From positions 1-64,000 of the forward strand of contig NZ_PHKV01000010.1 in the NCBI RefSeq assembly GCF_002846205.1: a DNA stretch of 64,000 bases, in the 5' to 3' direction. This document shows, piece by piece, positions 47,640-57,575 of the stretch; position 1 is the first letter of the stretch, and the number at the start of each line of letters is the position of its first letter. Under the pieces are notes generated by a model. The model was not told the origin of the DNA and ran no database searches. It saw only the letters and a program-made list of their open reading frames with translations. The position numbers were made by a program, and so were the translations under genes. The DNA is from Xanthomonas prunicola. GTDB lineage: Bacteria; Pseudomonadota; Gammaproteobacteria; Xanthomonadales; Xanthomonadaceae.

Positions 47640-49661
47640 TCAAAGAATCGGCACCAGCCCGGCACCGAAGGCGGTCAGCATGCGTACCAGCAACCACTTC
47701 GGGCCGACATTGACCTCCGGGAAGTCGCCTACTGCCACGTAGCACTGGCGGAACTGCGGGTCCTGTCGCTTGAGCGGGAATGGGCAATCCGGGCCGGGCT
47801 GGAACTCGTAATTGGTGGCGTAGCGCCATGGCCAGAAGTCCAGCACCGGCAAGGCCTCAGAGACCTTGCCCACGCTGTAGTTCAACCCGCTCAGCACCGG
47901 CGGCTTTTCGCGCGGAGCCACCGTCCAGGCATTTTCCGGAGCCATATCGCGTTCGATGCTGGCGGCCAGCGCCTGCGCAAAGCGCGCGTCGTCGATCACC
48001 ACGGCCGCTTCGGTGTTGTAGTTCTCGCTGCGCGGGTCGAAGTTGTGGGTGCCGATCACGCCGATGCGGCGATCCACCACCAGCGACTTGGCATGCAAGC
48101 CCATGCGTGCACCGGCGCGCGTCACCGGCAGCGGCTTGTTGACCGCGCGCGTCCCCAGGAACGAGGGCCGCGTTTCGGTACGCAACACGCGCCGGTCGAC
48201 CTCGCTGCCGCCCGGTGCACGACCACGGCCACTGCTGCCGCGTAACACGCTGCCAGCACTGGCGCTTGTGTTCCCCTCTGCACCGCTGCTGCCGCGCATC
48301 GCGTTGCCAGCCGCACTGCCGCCGATCAGGCGATTGGTGCGGCTGTCTTGGTTGATTTCGGAGGCCGGATTGAGTGGATCCGGCACCAGGTTGGCGTACT
48401 CCACCGGGGCATCCAGCGGGAACGGCTTGAATTCGTACACGTTGAAGCCCAGCTCGCGCATGTTGCGGCGTTTGAACTTGTACGACAGCGCATACACGAT
48501 GGGATTGTCGGTGGCGGCCAGGCTGTTGGTCGACACCACGATGCGCGGCGGCTGCAGGTGTGTGCGCAACGTGCGGAAGATCGCCTGCGCCTGGTCGGAC
48601 AACACCAGATACGGCGTTTGCAGCAACACTTCCTGCTGCGCGCCGGCAATCAGGCCATCCAGTTCCGGCGCCGTGGAAACCGCCTTGGCGGCATGTTCCC
48701 TGCGGTGTTTTTGCGGCAGATCGGCGACATACAACACGCGCTGCACCGGCATGGCTGGGGTCACGAAGGCATCGCGCACGAACTGCGGGTCGCGCGCTTC
48801 GCGATCCACCCGCGCCACCCGGTCGGGCCGGCGGAAGTTCGCCGGCGGCATCTGCGGTACGCCCTGCTCCAGCAGCAGGCGCCCGACATCGTTCAAACGC
48901 TCGGCCGGCACACTGCGCCGGGCACGCCAGAACGCATCGAAATTAGCGGCCATCGCACGAACTTCCGGGCCGGCCAGAATCACATCGCGGTCGCGAAAGT
49001 TGTACTCGCTGTCCCAGTCGTAATAGTCGTCCTGGTAATTGCGCCCGCCGACCACACCAAGCACGTCGTCCACCACCAGCAGCTTGTTGTGCATGCGCTG
49101 ATTGAAGCGGCGGAAGCAGCACAGAACGCTGCCGGCATAGTCGAAGTAGTTGAGTTTGACCTTGCCGAAGGTCGGGTTGTAGATGCGCAGCTGCAGGTTT
49201 TCGTGGCTGCTGGCCAGCGCACCGAGAATCTGCAGATCGGCGATCGCCGACAGCTGATCGATCAGGATGCGCACCTTGACGCCGCGTTGCGCGGCATCCA
49301 TCAGCGCGTCCATGATCATGCGCGCGCTGTCGTCCTTGTCGAAGATGTAGGTCTGCAGGTCGACGCTGCGGGTGGCGCTGCGGATCAGATTGAGCCGGGC
49401 CACCAGCGATTCTTCGCCATGGTCGACGATGGTGGCGTAATGCCGCGGCGCCGCCGGTGTGGAGGCAGTGATCGCCTCACCGCCCAGCGCACGTAACGGC
49501 GAAGGCTGCGCGCAGCGATTGGCCTGCGTGCAGTTCACCACGGTGCTGCGTGCCGCAGCGGCGACGCCGGCAGCACGGTTGCGCTCGGTTTGCGACAGGC
49601 TGGCGCATCCGGTGCCGAGCAACAACGTTGCCAGCACGAGAACCCTCAACAGGCACTTCAC
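47640..49661 (-). CDS. Phospholipase D family lipoprotein (cardiolipin synthase-like)
   Basis: 673 residues from GTG 49661, which overlaps the yceI stop (GTGA) and has GGAGG ten bases before it. The lipobox is LLGTGC. Two HKD motifs mark the active site: MHNKLLVVDDVLGVVGGRNYQDD and LHAKSLVVDRRIGVIGTHNFDPRSENYNTE. Between them is a low-complexity insert (RGSSGAEGNTSASAGS). It resembles YmdC/ClsC-type enzymes that act on phosphatidylglycerol with another phospholipid, but as an envelope lipoprotein. It is last in an operon with yceI, a SixA-like gene and a ParA-like gene. Confidence 0.88.
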   Translation of the reverse strand: MKCLLRVLVLATLLLGTGCASLSQTERNRAAGVAAAARSTVVNCTQANRCAQPSPLRALGGEAITASTPAAPRHYATIVDHGEESLVARLNLIRSATRSVDLQTYIFDKDDSARMIMDALMDAAQRGVKVRILIDQLSAIADLQILGALASSHENLQLRIYNPTFGKVKLNYFDYAGSVLCCFRRFNQRMHNKLLVVDDVLGVVGGRNYQDDYYDWDSEYNFRDRDVILAGPEVRAMAANFDAFWRARRSVPAERLNDVGRLLLEQGVPQMPPANFRRPDRVARVDREARDPQFVRDAFVTPAMPVQRVLYVADLPQKHRREHAAKAVSTAPELDGLIAGAQQEVLLQTPYLVLSDQAQAIFRTLRTHLQPPRIVVSTNSLAATDNPIVYALSYKFKRRNMRELGFNVYEFKPFPLDAPVEYANLVPDPLNPASEINQDSRTNRLIGGSAAGNAMRGSSGAEGNTSASAGSVLRGSSGRGRAPGGSEVDRRVLRTETRPSFLGTRAVNKPLPVTRAGARMGLHAKSLVVDRRIGVIGTHNFDPRSENYNTEAAVVIDDARFAQALAASIERDMAPENAWTVAPREKPPVLSGLNYSVGKVSEALPVLDFWPWRYATNYEFQPGPDCPFPLKRQDPQFRQCYVAVGDFPEVNVGPKWLLVRMLTAFGAGLVPIL

Positions 49662-50230
49662 GGGCGCCGCGCCTCCTGCAAGCGCCCACGCAGAACGAAT
49701 GTCACCCTGTCGCCCAGGGCCATCTGCCACGCATTCATTCCGTAACGTCCACGCAGGACCGTACCTCGACTGATCACGTCGCAATCATAGCCCGGCCGGG
49801 TGCATTCGGCCGGGACCACATGCAGGGTCTCGGTATGGGTGATTCCGCGGATGGTCAGGTTGCCGGTGATGTCTCCCCCGCCCTTGATCACCTCCTCGGT
49901 GTACGGCAGCGACTCGAACTCCACCACCGGATAGCGCGCCACATCGAAGAAATCCTCACCCCGCATCCAGCCGGTATAGCGGTCCTTGCCCGGAATCTCC
50001 ACCTGGGTGGCGTCCAGCCGGAATCGTACCTGCTGGCGTTTGTCGGGCAGTTCCACCACTTCACCGCGAAAACGCGGGAAAAACCCCTCGATCTTCATCC
50101 CGAAGCGGGTTTTGATCTCGAACCCGAAACGCGATTGCGCCGGGTCGATGGAATGCATCTTCTGCTGCGCCAGACAGGGCAAGGTGACCCAGAGCGCGAG
50201 CCAAGCGAACCAGCGCAGCGACGATGACAC
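49658..50230 (-). CDS. YceI-family periplasmic lipid-binding protein
   Basis: 190 residues from GTG 50230, with a signal peptide (LALWVTLPCLA, cut before QQKMHSID). The lipocalin-like barrel shows SIDPAQSRFGFEIKTRFG, GEDFFDVARYPVVEFES and GNLTIRGITHTETL. The family binds isoprenoid or fatty lipids in the periplasm. A cysteine pair near the end (CTRPGYDC) is less usual. It starts four bases after the phosphatase gene and overlaps the phospholipase-D gene. Confidence 0.9.
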   Translation of the reverse strand: MSSSLRWFAWLALWVTLPCLAQQKMHSIDPAQSRFGFEIKTRFGMKIEGFFPRFRGEVVELPDKRQQVRFRLDATQVEIPGKDRYTGWMRGEDFFDVARYPVVEFESLPYTEEVIKGGGDITGNLTIRGITHTETLHVVPAECTRPGYDCDVISRGTVLRGRYGMNAWQMALGDRVTFVLRGRLQEARRP

Positions 50231-50233
50231 GGA

Positions 50234-50710
50234 TCAGGGCCACCAGAAGGCGGTCAGGCGGGCGATACCCGGCTCGATGGTGGCGTCCAGCGGCAGGGCC
50301 AGCAACGCAATCGAGGCGGTGGGCATGCCACGGTAATCGCCGGTCTGGCCGCTGTGCATCAACGCCGCCAGCCGTTCCAGACCAGGGTTGTGGCCGACCA
50401 GCAGCAGGCGCTCGGCCTCGCGATGTTCATCCACCAGGCTGGCCAGAGTGCCCGGCGTGGCCTCGTAGATGCGTTCGTCCAGTCGTTGTTCGATATAGCC
50501 GGTGAGCTCGAGCACCGCTTCGAGGGTTTCGCGGGCGCGCCGGGCCGGCGAGCACAGCACCCGGTCAGGCACCAGCCGTTGCTCGCGCAGCCAGCGCCCT
50601 GCCGCTTCGGCCTCGGCGATGCCGTGCGGCGACAGCGGGCGATCGAAATCGGCCTGGCCGGTATCGGCCGGTTCGGCATGGGCGTGTCGCAACAAGATCA
50701 ATTCGCGCAT
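50234..50710 (-). CDS. SixA-like histidine phosphatase
   Basis: 158 residues of the branch-1 histidine phosphatase superfamily. The catalytic RHG-type motif is ILLRHAHAEP, with the second His in LLLVGHNPGLERLAAL and supporting Arg in CSPARRARETLE. SixA removes phosphate from histidine of phosphotransfer proteins such as PTS-Ntr NPr or ArcB. The partner here is not evident. It is tightly packed with yceI downstream and the ParA-like gene 15 bp upstream. Confidence 0.9.
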   Translation of the reverse strand: MRELILLRHAHAEPADTGQADFDRPLSPHGIAEAEAAGRWLREQRLVPDRVLCSPARRARETLEAVLELTGYIEQRLDERIYEATPGTLASLVDEHREAERLLLVGHNPGLERLAALMHSGQTGDYRGMPTASIALLALPLDATIEPGIARLTAFWWP

Positions 50711-50725
50711 AGGAACTTCCCGGTT

Positions 50726-51358
50726 CTAGGACTTCTTGAGCCACTTGAACAGCGGCTCCCAGTCCTGTTGATGGTCGCGCACTTGCGCCGAGCGGTAGTC
50801 GAACAAGCTGCGTCCCAGCCCGGCCATCACCACATAGGCCTGGGTGTCGCGCAGTTGGGTCACTAGCGGGTACGGCCAGCTGCCGATCATGTCGGCGGCC
50901 TGTTGCGAGGTCTGGGTCCAGGGACGGGCACGATTGAGCACCAAACCCACCGGCAGTTTGCGCTGGTGCACGCGTGGCACCTTGGCCAGCGTGTTGAGAA
51001 AGCCGACCACCGCTTCGATATCCAGCGCCGAGGACAACACCGGCACCACGATGGCATCGACGTGGTCAAGGAATCCGCCCAGGTCGTCGGCCATCGCTCC
51101 GGCCGGCGCGTCGATGATCAAGGTATCGGTGCCATCCGGCACGGCCGCCTGCCAGTTGCGGCGCTTGGTGGCGTCAATCGGCAGTACCGCACTTTCCAGG
51201 CTGGCGCGGCGCTCCGCCCAGCGGGTGGACGAGCCTTGCGGATCGGCATCTGCCAGCACCGTGCGCTGGCCTTGCAACGCCGCATGTGCGGCCAGGTTGG
51301 TGGCGATCGTGGTCTTGCCGACGCCGCCTTTGGAGGCGGCCACCAGGACTGTCTTCAT
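50726..51358 (-). CDS. ParA-family ATPase
   Basis: 210 residues. The deviant Walker A is [16 protein letters not shown] (residues 8-23), with switch [12 protein letters not shown] and Walker [10 protein letters not shown]. The domain is the compact ParA/MinD type without an N-terminal DNA-binding extension. No parB or parS-like gene is adjacent, so it is not the chromosomal partition gene. It probably positions some other cargo or is an orphan partition-like ATPase. Confidence 0.9.
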   Translation of the reverse strand: MKTVLVAASKGGVGKTTIATNLAAHAALQGQRTVLADADPQGSSTRWAERRASLESAVLPIDATKRRNWQAAVPDGTDTLIIDAPAGAMADDLGGFLDHVDAIVVPVLSSALDIEAVVGFLNTLAKVPRVHQRKLPVGLVLNRARPWTQTSQQAADMIGSWPYPLVTQLRDTQAYVVMAGLGRSLFDYRSAQVRDHQQDWEPLFKWLKKS

Positions 51359-51706
51359 GCACGCCTCGCTTCCGGGAGCAGGCCGGCAGCGTACACCGCG
51401 GCAAGGTGAGGAAGTAGTCGAAACGCGTTAAACGCGTTGATGGCGTACAGGCAAAGGCAGCGCAGACCTCCAGCCGATGGATGCAAACGCCTTGCGCCGC
51501 AAGTGAGCGCGGCAAGGGCTGCACACTTCTCACCCAGCGCAAGATCATCTGCACGTGTTGCCCCGATGCAGGTGTGCATTGCATGAGCAGTGGCCTCGTC
51601 GCAATGCAGCATGGCAGCGACATTGGACCTTGGCATGGGCCCGAGCGACCGGGCGCAAGCGCATGCCGGCAGCACTGCTGCCGGCATGCTGCCGCTAGCG
51701 GAGGCC
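51359..51706. other. Intergenic region with one strong stem-loop
   Basis: No convincing gene. A perfect inverted repeat, GCATGCCGGCAG and CTGCCGGCATGC with a 5-base loop, lies near 51662-51690, just past the AEC transporter stop. It has no T-run but may protect the transporter mRNA end. The rest should hold the ParA-like gene promoter, which I could not define. Confidence 0.55.
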
Positions 51707-52624
51707 TTACGCTACCAATCGCGCCAGCAGCCAGGCCCACGCAGGCAGCGTCAGCAACGACAACAGAATGCTGTAGCCAACCATTGCTGCCGCCAGACGT
51801 GGCGCCAGGCGGTGCGAAATGGCCAGCGCCGCAGCGGTAATCATGGTGGGCATTGCCGATTCGAGCACATTGGTCTGCAGCATCTGCCCGTGCAGGCCAA
51901 GCACCCAGGACAGCGGCAAGGCCAGGACCGGCATCAGCACCAGCTTGAACACCAGGCCCACGGCCAGCGGCTTGAGTTCGTCGGCAGGCAGGCGCAGCTG
52001 CAGCGAAAAACCCACCGACAGCATCACCAGCGGCAACATCGCATCGGAAAGGTTCTTGAGGCCGGAGCCGATCCAGTTCGGCGGTTGCTCGGGCATCAGT
52101 GTCAAGGCGAACAGCAGCGCCCACAACGGCGGAAACTGCAGCACCCGCATCAGGATCAGCCGCCCAGTCGGCGGGGTATCGCCGCTATACCGGGCCAGCA
52201 CGTACAGCCCGAACGTGGACAGCAGCACGAAGGTGCCGAACTGGTCGTAGACCACTGCATACGGCAGCGCGTGATCGCCGATCAGTGCGCGCACCATGGG
52301 GAAGCCGATAAAGCTGGAATTGGTGAACACCACGCACATCAGCAGCGCGGCGTATTCGGCGCGGCCGAAGCGCAGCAGGCGGCTGCAGCCCCACAGCAAC
52401 GGCACGATGATGGCGGTGAGCAACCACGGCGTTGCAATCACCCCACCCAGCGAGGCATCCAGGTGCAGGCGCGGGACATAGGTCAGCACCGACGCCGGCA
52501 GGCAGATGTAGAGCACGAGACGGTTGAGCACATCGGCACTGTTGTCCGGCAACACCCGCAGGCGGGCGAACAGCAGGCCCAGCCCCAACATGGCCAGAAT
52601 CAAGGCAAATGCATCTACCGCCAT
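51707..52624 (-). CDS. AEC-family transporter
   Basis: 305 residues from MAVDAFALILAMLGLG. About ten hydrophobic segments lie in two five-helix halves, as in auxin-efflux-carrier and malonate-type permeases. Conserved features include FTNSSFIGFPM in the first half and the broken helix SAMPTMITAAALA in the second. Substrates of bacterial members are mostly carboxylates; none can be inferred from the neighbours. The frame is open further upstream, but that part lacks membrane character. Confidence 0.88.
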   Translation of the reverse strand: MAVDAFALILAMLGLGLLFARLRVLPDNSADVLNRLVLYICLPASVLTYVPRLHLDASLGGVIATPWLLTAIIVPLLWGCSRLLRFGRAEYAALLMCVVFTNSSFIGFPMVRALIGDHALPYAVVYDQFGTFVLLSTFGLYVLARYSGDTPPTGRLILMRVLQFPPLWALLFALTLMPEQPPNWIGSGLKNLSDAMLPLVMLSVGFSLQLRLPADELKPLAVGLVFKLVLMPVLALPLSWVLGLHGQMLQTNVLESAMPTMITAAALAISHRLAPRLAAAMVGYSILLSLLTLPAWAWLLARLVA

Positions 52625-52998
52625 GCGCGATCGTGTCCGTTGGAAAGCGATGCACAGGATCGCATGGCGCGCGGGGCGCGCATCGAAGGATGCGTTGGCG
52701 TGGTTGGTGCGAAGCACACGCCACCAAGCTCCGATCACTGCGAAGCCTCGGTTACGGCATCTCACACAGCGACCTCGCAACGTCAGCAAGCCAACGTTCT
52801 CAGCCGTGATTGCGATCCGGTACAGACCTGATCAGCCTTTCACTGAGCCAGCGGAATCGACGTTACGCGTCCTCGTCTCAAGTCAGCGGCAGGCCGACGC
52901 ACCAGATCGCACCTGGTTAATCGGCAAACATGCCCGGCCCAGCGTCGGCCCAGTACACAACCCGCGTTGCAGGAAATCCCCGCAGCGCGGCCAGGCGT
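52625..52998. other. Intergenic region without recognised features
   Basis: The 374 bp between the AEC transporter start and the stop of the periplasmic TPR-like gene contain no supported gene, repeat or clear terminator. It should contain the transporter promoter. Confidence 0.5.
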
Positions 52999-53634
52999 TT
53001 ACGGAAACGCCGGCGGCTTGGCCTGCCAGGCCGCAAAGACCTCGGCCAGAGTGGCGCGCTCTGCCTCGCGCCATTCCGGCAACAGGCTGGCGTAGCTGGC
53101 GGTGCTGCTCCAACGGTCCGGCCAGGTGCGCACGGCGGCCGCATACCACTCGACCGCCTCTTGCTTGCGCCCTGCGCGCCAGAGCGCGAGTGCAGCCGTC
53201 GTCGGCAACCATTCCGGCGTGGCCGGGCGGCCGTTGGCCAGGTTGGCCCATTGCTGCAGCGCCTTGTCGGGCTGATCGGCACGCAGCAGATCCCATCCGT
53301 AGTTCCAGGTGATGGCGCGGTATTGCTGGCTGCCGTTGGACACCAGCGCCAGCGCGCCCTGATAGAGCTCATCGCCTAACTGAGTGCGCCCACCGGCGTA
53401 GGCCAGCGACGCCAACTGCGCACGCGGATCGGCCGCACGGGCATCACGCTGCACCATCGCCGCAAGCCGGTCGACAACTGCATCGCCCTGGCCTTGTACG
53501 GCGACCACGGCCTTGGTTGTGCTGCGGTCTTCGTCGAAATAGAACTCTTTGGGCTTGGGCAGACTCTGCGCCTGCGCCAACGACCACACCCCTCCGAGCA
53601 GGGCCAGAGCGGCCCACGCGTATTTCCTTTTCAC
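52999..53634 (-). CDS. Exported TPR-like protein of unknown function
   Basis: 211 residues from GTG 53634 with GGGGAAA upstream. The signal peptide (MKRKYAWAALALLGGVWSLAQA) ends before QSLPKPKEF. The mature part is helical with TPR-like spacing (RTQLGDELYQGALALV, QPDKALQQWANLAN, GRKQEAVEWYAAAVRTWP). It should be periplasmic. No catalytic motif is visible. It is divergent from the ferredoxin oxidoreductase gene. Confidence 0.78.
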   Translation of the reverse strand: MKRKYAWAALALLGGVWSLAQAQSLPKPKEFYFDEDRSTTKAVVAVQGQGDAVVDRLAAMVQRDARAADPRAQLASLAYAGGRTQLGDELYQGALALVSNGSQQYRAITWNYGWDLLRADQPDKALQQWANLANGRPATPEWLPTTAALALWRAGRKQEAVEWYAAAVRTWPDRWSSTASYASLLPEWREAERATLAEVFAAWQAKPPAFP

Positions 53635-53829
53635 TGTGTTTTCCCCTGACAGCAAACGACCCCTTCCCGTCCCCATCCTACCCGCAGCGCGTCGGCTGCG
53701 CATCCGCACGGGGACAGGTGCGCGAAAACTGACTGTTACACTTTGTGCCGCCGTTTTGGAATCCGTCGGGTGCGTCAGATAGTTTCAGATGACACGCACC
53801 GGGGCCCAGCCACCCTTTCCGGGCACGCC

Positions 53830-56800
53830 ATGACCAGTACCGCTGCACTTTCTTCTCCCGACTCTGCCAACACGCCGGAGCTCGGCAAGGTGGATGCGGA
53901 TTACACGCTGGACCACAAGTACACGCGGACCGATGGGCGCATCTATCTTTCCGGGGTGCAGGCGCTGGTGCGGCTCCCGCTGCTGCAGCGCCTGCGCGAT
54001 GACGCCGCCGGCCTGCAGACCGCCGGCTTCATCAGTGGCTATCGCGGCAGCCCGCTCGGCGGACTGGACCTGGAACTGTGGCGTGCGCGCAAGCACCTGG
54101 ACGCGGCCAAGGTCACCTTCACTCCCGGCCTCAACGAGGACCTGGCCGCCACCATGGTGTGGGGTACCCAGCAGACCAACCTGTTCCCCGGCGCAAAGGT
54201 GCAGGGTGTGTACGGCATGTGGTACGGCAAGGGCCCGGGCGTGGACCGCAGCGGCGACGTGTTCAAACACGGCAATGCCGCCGGTACTTCTCCTTTTGGC
54301 GGGGTGCTGGCGCTGGCCGCCGACGACCATGCCTGCCGCAGCTCGACCTTGCCGCACGGGTCGGAAGACGAATTCGTCAGCGCGATGATGCCTATCCTCA
54401 ATCCGGCCGGGGTGCAGGACATCCTGGACATGGGACTGCTGGGCTGGGCGATGAGCCGCTACACCGGGCGCTGGATCGGCTTCAAGACGATTGCCGAAAC
54501 CGTGGAATCGTCCGCTTCGGTGGACATCCATCCGTTCGCACGCACGATCGTGCTGCCGGAGGATTTCGCACTGCCGCCAGGCGGTTTGAGCATCCGTTGG
54601 CCAGACCCGCCGGTGGATCAGGAGATGCGCCTGCACCGGTATGCGATTGCCGCGGCGCAGGCCTTCGCGCGCGCAAACCACATCGACAAGGTGGTGCTGG
54701 ATGCGCCGCACGCGCGGCTGGGCATCGTGACCACCGGCAAGAGCTATCTGGACGTGTTGCAGGCGCTGGAATACCTGGGCCTGGATGCGCAGACCTGCGC
54801 CCACATCGGTATCCGCGTGTACAAGGTCGGCATGACCTGGCCGCTGGAACCGGTGGGTATCAGCGCGTTTGCGCAGGGTCTGCAAGACATCGTCGTCGTG
54901 GAAGAGAAAAAGGCCTTCATCGAGCGCCAGATGAAGGAGCTGTTCTACAACTGGCCGGCCAGCGCCGGCGCGCGGCCGAGCATTGTTGGCAAGTACGATG
55001 AGCAGGGCGCGTGGATCCTGCCCTCCACCGGCGAGCTGACGCCGGCCACCATCGCGGCGGTGATCGGCAGGCGCATCCTGCGCCTGCTGCAATCGAGCAC
55101 GATCAATACCGATTCGATCCAGCAGCGTCTGCGCTGGATGGATGCCAAGGAAGCGGAAATGGCCCTGCCGCGCGCGCAATTTCCGCGCGTGCCGCATTAC
55201 TGCTCGGGCTGCCCGCACAACACCTCCACCGCAGTGCCGGAAGGATCGCGCGCGCTGGGCGGTATCGGTTGCCACTACATGGTGACCTGGATGAATCGCG
55301 CCACCGACACCTTCACCCACATGGGCGGGGAAGGCGTGACGTGGTCGGGGCAAGCGCCGTTCACCGATACCCCGCATGTGTTCCAGAATCTGGGCGACGG
55401 CACCTACTTCCACAGCGGCTCGTTGGCGATTCGGCAATCGGTCGCCACCGGGGTCAACATCACCTACAAGATTCTCTACAACGATGCGGTGGCGATGACC
55501 GGCGGCCAGCCGGTAGACGGCACGCTCACGGTGCCGGATATCGCGCATCAACTGCGGTCCGAAGGCATCCATGAGATTGCGATAGTGAGCGACGACATCG
55601 GCAAGTGGACGCGGCGACGCGACCTGTTTCCTGCCGAGGTCGCGTTTCATGATCGCGGCGAGCTGGATGCGGTGCAGCAGCATTTGCGCACGGTCAAAGG
55701 CGTGTCGATCCTGATCTTCGACCAGACCTGCGCCACCGAAAAGCGCCGCCGTCGCAAGCGCGGCAAGCTGATCGATCCGCCCAAGCGGGTGATGATCAAT
55801 TCGCTGGTCTGCGAAGGTTGCGGCGATTGTGGCGAGAAAAGTTTTTGCGTGTCTGTGCTGCCGAAAGAGACCGAGTTCGGGCGCAAGCGCCAGATCGATC
55901 AGTCCAACTGCAACAAGGATTATTCCTGCGTCTCTGGCTTTTGCCCGAGCTTTGTCACCGTGCATGGCGGCGCACCGCGCAAGGGTAAGAAGCGCGATGC
56001 CAGTACGCTGCTGGACACGCTTCCCGAGCCGCCCAAGCGCACCTCGCTGGAGCGGCCCTGGAATATCCTGATCACCGGCGTCGGCGGCACCGGCGTAGTG
56101 ACCATCGGTGCGCTGCTGGGCATGGCCGGGCATCTGGAAGGCAAGGGCGCGACGGTGCTGGACCAAACCGGCCTGGCGCAAAAGGGCGGCGCGGTGACCA
56201 CGCATATCCGCATCGCCCGCCAGCCCGACGACATCCACGCCGTGCGCATCGCTGCAGGCGAAGCCGACTTGGTGCTGGGTTGCGACATGGTGGTGGTCAA
56301 CGATTATTGGGCGCTGTCCAAGGTGCGCGACGGCCGCACCCAGGTCGTACTCAATACCTACGAAGCAATGCCGGGCAGCTTCACCACGCAACCGGATCTG
56401 CAGTTTCCCGCTGCCGAGATCATCGCCGGTGTGCGCACCGCGCTCGGTGGCCAGGAGCCGTTGTTGCTCGATGCCACGCAGCTGGCAACTGCGTTGCTGG
56501 GCGATGCCATCGCCAGCAATCTGTTCGTGCTTGGCTACGCCTGGCAACACGGGTTGGTGCCGGTGTCGCATGCGGCGCTGATGCGCGCAATCGAACTCAA
56601 TGGCGCGGCCGTTGCGATGAATCAGCAGGCATTTGCCTGGGGCCGCCTGGCTGCGATCGATCTGGCGGCGGTGCAACGCGCTGCGGGTCTGGCCGGCAAC
56701 GCCGCGCCGGCACACCTGCGCGGCGACACACCGCAAGCGCATGGCCCGGGCAGCTGGGAAGAGCACGACCTTGGCGGCCAAGGCGCACCGCGTGCGCTGG

Positions 56801-57537
56801 CGCAGACCGATGGCAGCACACTGCATGGCGCTGTCGCTGCACCGGCCGATCTGCTCGACGACGAGCAGCTGACGCAATCGCTAGACGAAGCCATCGCGCG
56901 CCGCATCGCGTTCTTGACCGAGTACCAAGATGCGGCCTACGCGCAGCGTTATCGCAGTCTGGTCGAGCGCGTGCGCGCACACGAGCTGCAGCGTGTGCCC
57001 GGCAGTAGCGCACTCACCGAGGCGGTGGCGCGTTACGCCTTCAAGCTCATGGCCTACAAGGACGAGTACGAAGTGGCGCGCCTCTATACGCGGGGCGACT
57101 TCCAGCGCCGGTTGCAGCAACAGTTCGAAGGCCACTACACGCTGCGCTTCCATCTGGCGCCGCCGTTGCTTGCAAAGAAAGACGCGCATGGCAACTTGAT
57201 CAAACGCGAGTACGGGCCGTGGATGTTCACTGCCTTCAAGTTGCTGGCGCGGTTGAAGTTCCTGCGTGGCGGCAAGCTCGACGTGTTCGGCTACAGCGAA
57301 GAACGGCGTGGCGAGCGCCAGCTGATTGCCGATTACAGTGCAACGGTGGACATGCTGTTGGAACGGTTGGATGCCGATAACGTCGGCCTGGCCGCGCGGA
57401 TCGCCAGCATTCCGGAGCACATTCGCGGCTATGGCCACGTCAAACATGCGCATCTGCAGGAAGCCAAGGCGCGCGAAACCGCGCTGCTGGCGCAGTGGCG
57501 CAATCCGAAGGCGTTGCATGTGGTGCAGACGGCTTGA
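53830..57537 (+). CDS. Indolepyruvate ferredoxin oxidoreductase (fused subunits)
   Basis: 1235 residues from MTSTAALSSPD. The protein fuses the pieces of 2-oxoacid:ferredoxin oxidoreductases. The N-terminal domain has GFISGYRGSPLGGLD and TPGLNEDLAATMVWGTQQ. The thiamine diphosphate domain lies around CSGCPHNTS and GGIGCHYMVTWM. A Cys-rich iron-sulfur segment has CEGCGDCGEKSFC, and the gamma domain begins ITGVGGTGVVTIGALLG. It oxidatively decarboxylates aryl-pyruvates from aromatic amino-acid catabolism to acyl-CoA. A long antisense open frame on the other strand is an artefact of GC-rich codon use. Confidence 0.93.
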   Translation: MTSTAALSSPDSANTPELGKVDADYTLDHKYTRTDGRIYLSGVQALVRLPLLQRLRDDAAGLQTAGFISGYRGSPLGGLDLELWRARKHLDAAKVTFTPGLNEDLAATMVWGTQQTNLFPGAKVQGVYGMWYGKGPGVDRSGDVFKHGNAAGTSPFGGVLALAADDHACRSSTLPHGSEDEFVSAMMPILNPAGVQDILDMGLLGWAMSRYTGRWIGFKTIAETVESSASVDIHPFARTIVLPEDFALPPGGLSIRWPDPPVDQEMRLHRYAIAAAQAFARANHIDKVVLDAPHARLGIVTTGKSYLDVLQALEYLGLDAQTCAHIGIRVYKVGMTWPLEPVGISAFAQGLQDIVVVEEKKAFIERQMKELFYNWPASAGARPSIVGKYDEQGAWILPSTGELTPATIAAVIGRRILRLLQSSTINTDSIQQRLRWMDAKEAEMALPRAQFPRVPHYCSGCPHNTSTAVPEGSRALGGIGCHYMVTWMNRATDTFTHMGGEGVTWSGQAPFTDTPHVFQNLGDGTYFHSGSLAIRQSVATGVNITYKILYNDAVAMTGGQPVDGTLTVPDIAHQLRSEGIHEIAIVSDDIGKWTRRRDLFPAEVAFHDRGELDAVQQHLRTVKGVSILIFDQTCATEKRRRRKRGKLIDPPKRVMINSLVCEGCGDCGEKSFCVSVLPKETEFGRKRQIDQSNCNKDYSCVSGFCPSFVTVHGGAPRKGKKRDASTLLDTLPEPPKRTSLERPWNILITGVGGTGVVTIGALLGMAGHLEGKGATVLDQTGLAQKGGAVTTHIRIARQPDDIHAVRIAAGEADLVLGCDMVVVNDYWALSKVRDGRTQVVLNTYEAMPGSFTTQPDLQFPAAEIIAGVRTALGGQEPLLLDATQLATALLGDAIASNLFVLGYAWQHGLVPVSHAALMRAIELNGAAVAMNQQAFAWGRLAAIDLAAVQRAAGLAGNAAPAHLRGDTPQAHGPGSWEEHDLGGQGAPRALAQTDGSTLHGAVAAPADLLDDEQLTQSLDEAIARRIAFLTEYQDAAYAQRYRSLVERVRAHELQRVPGSSALTEAVARYAFKLMAYKDEYEVARLYTRGDFQRRLQQQFEGHYTLRFHLAPPLLAKKDAHGNLIKREYGPWMFTAFKLLARLKFLRGGKLDVFGYSEERRGERQLIADYSATVDMLLERLDADNVGLAARIASIPEHIRGYGHVKHAHLQEAKARETALLAQWRNPKALHVVQTA

Positions 57538-57575
57538 TCAGGATGTAAATGCTAGTCCGTGATCTCCCTAGATAG

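Noticed and set aside
51590..52831. 413-codon plus-strand frame over the AEC transporter
   Set aside because: It is antisense to a convincing membrane transporter and is Gln/His/Arg-rich without structure.
53785..56877. 1030-codon open frame on the minus strand
   Set aside because: It lies wholly antisense to the ferredoxin oxidoreductase gene, encodes His/Gln/Arg-rich sequence without domains, and is a normal by-product of GC-rich codon use.
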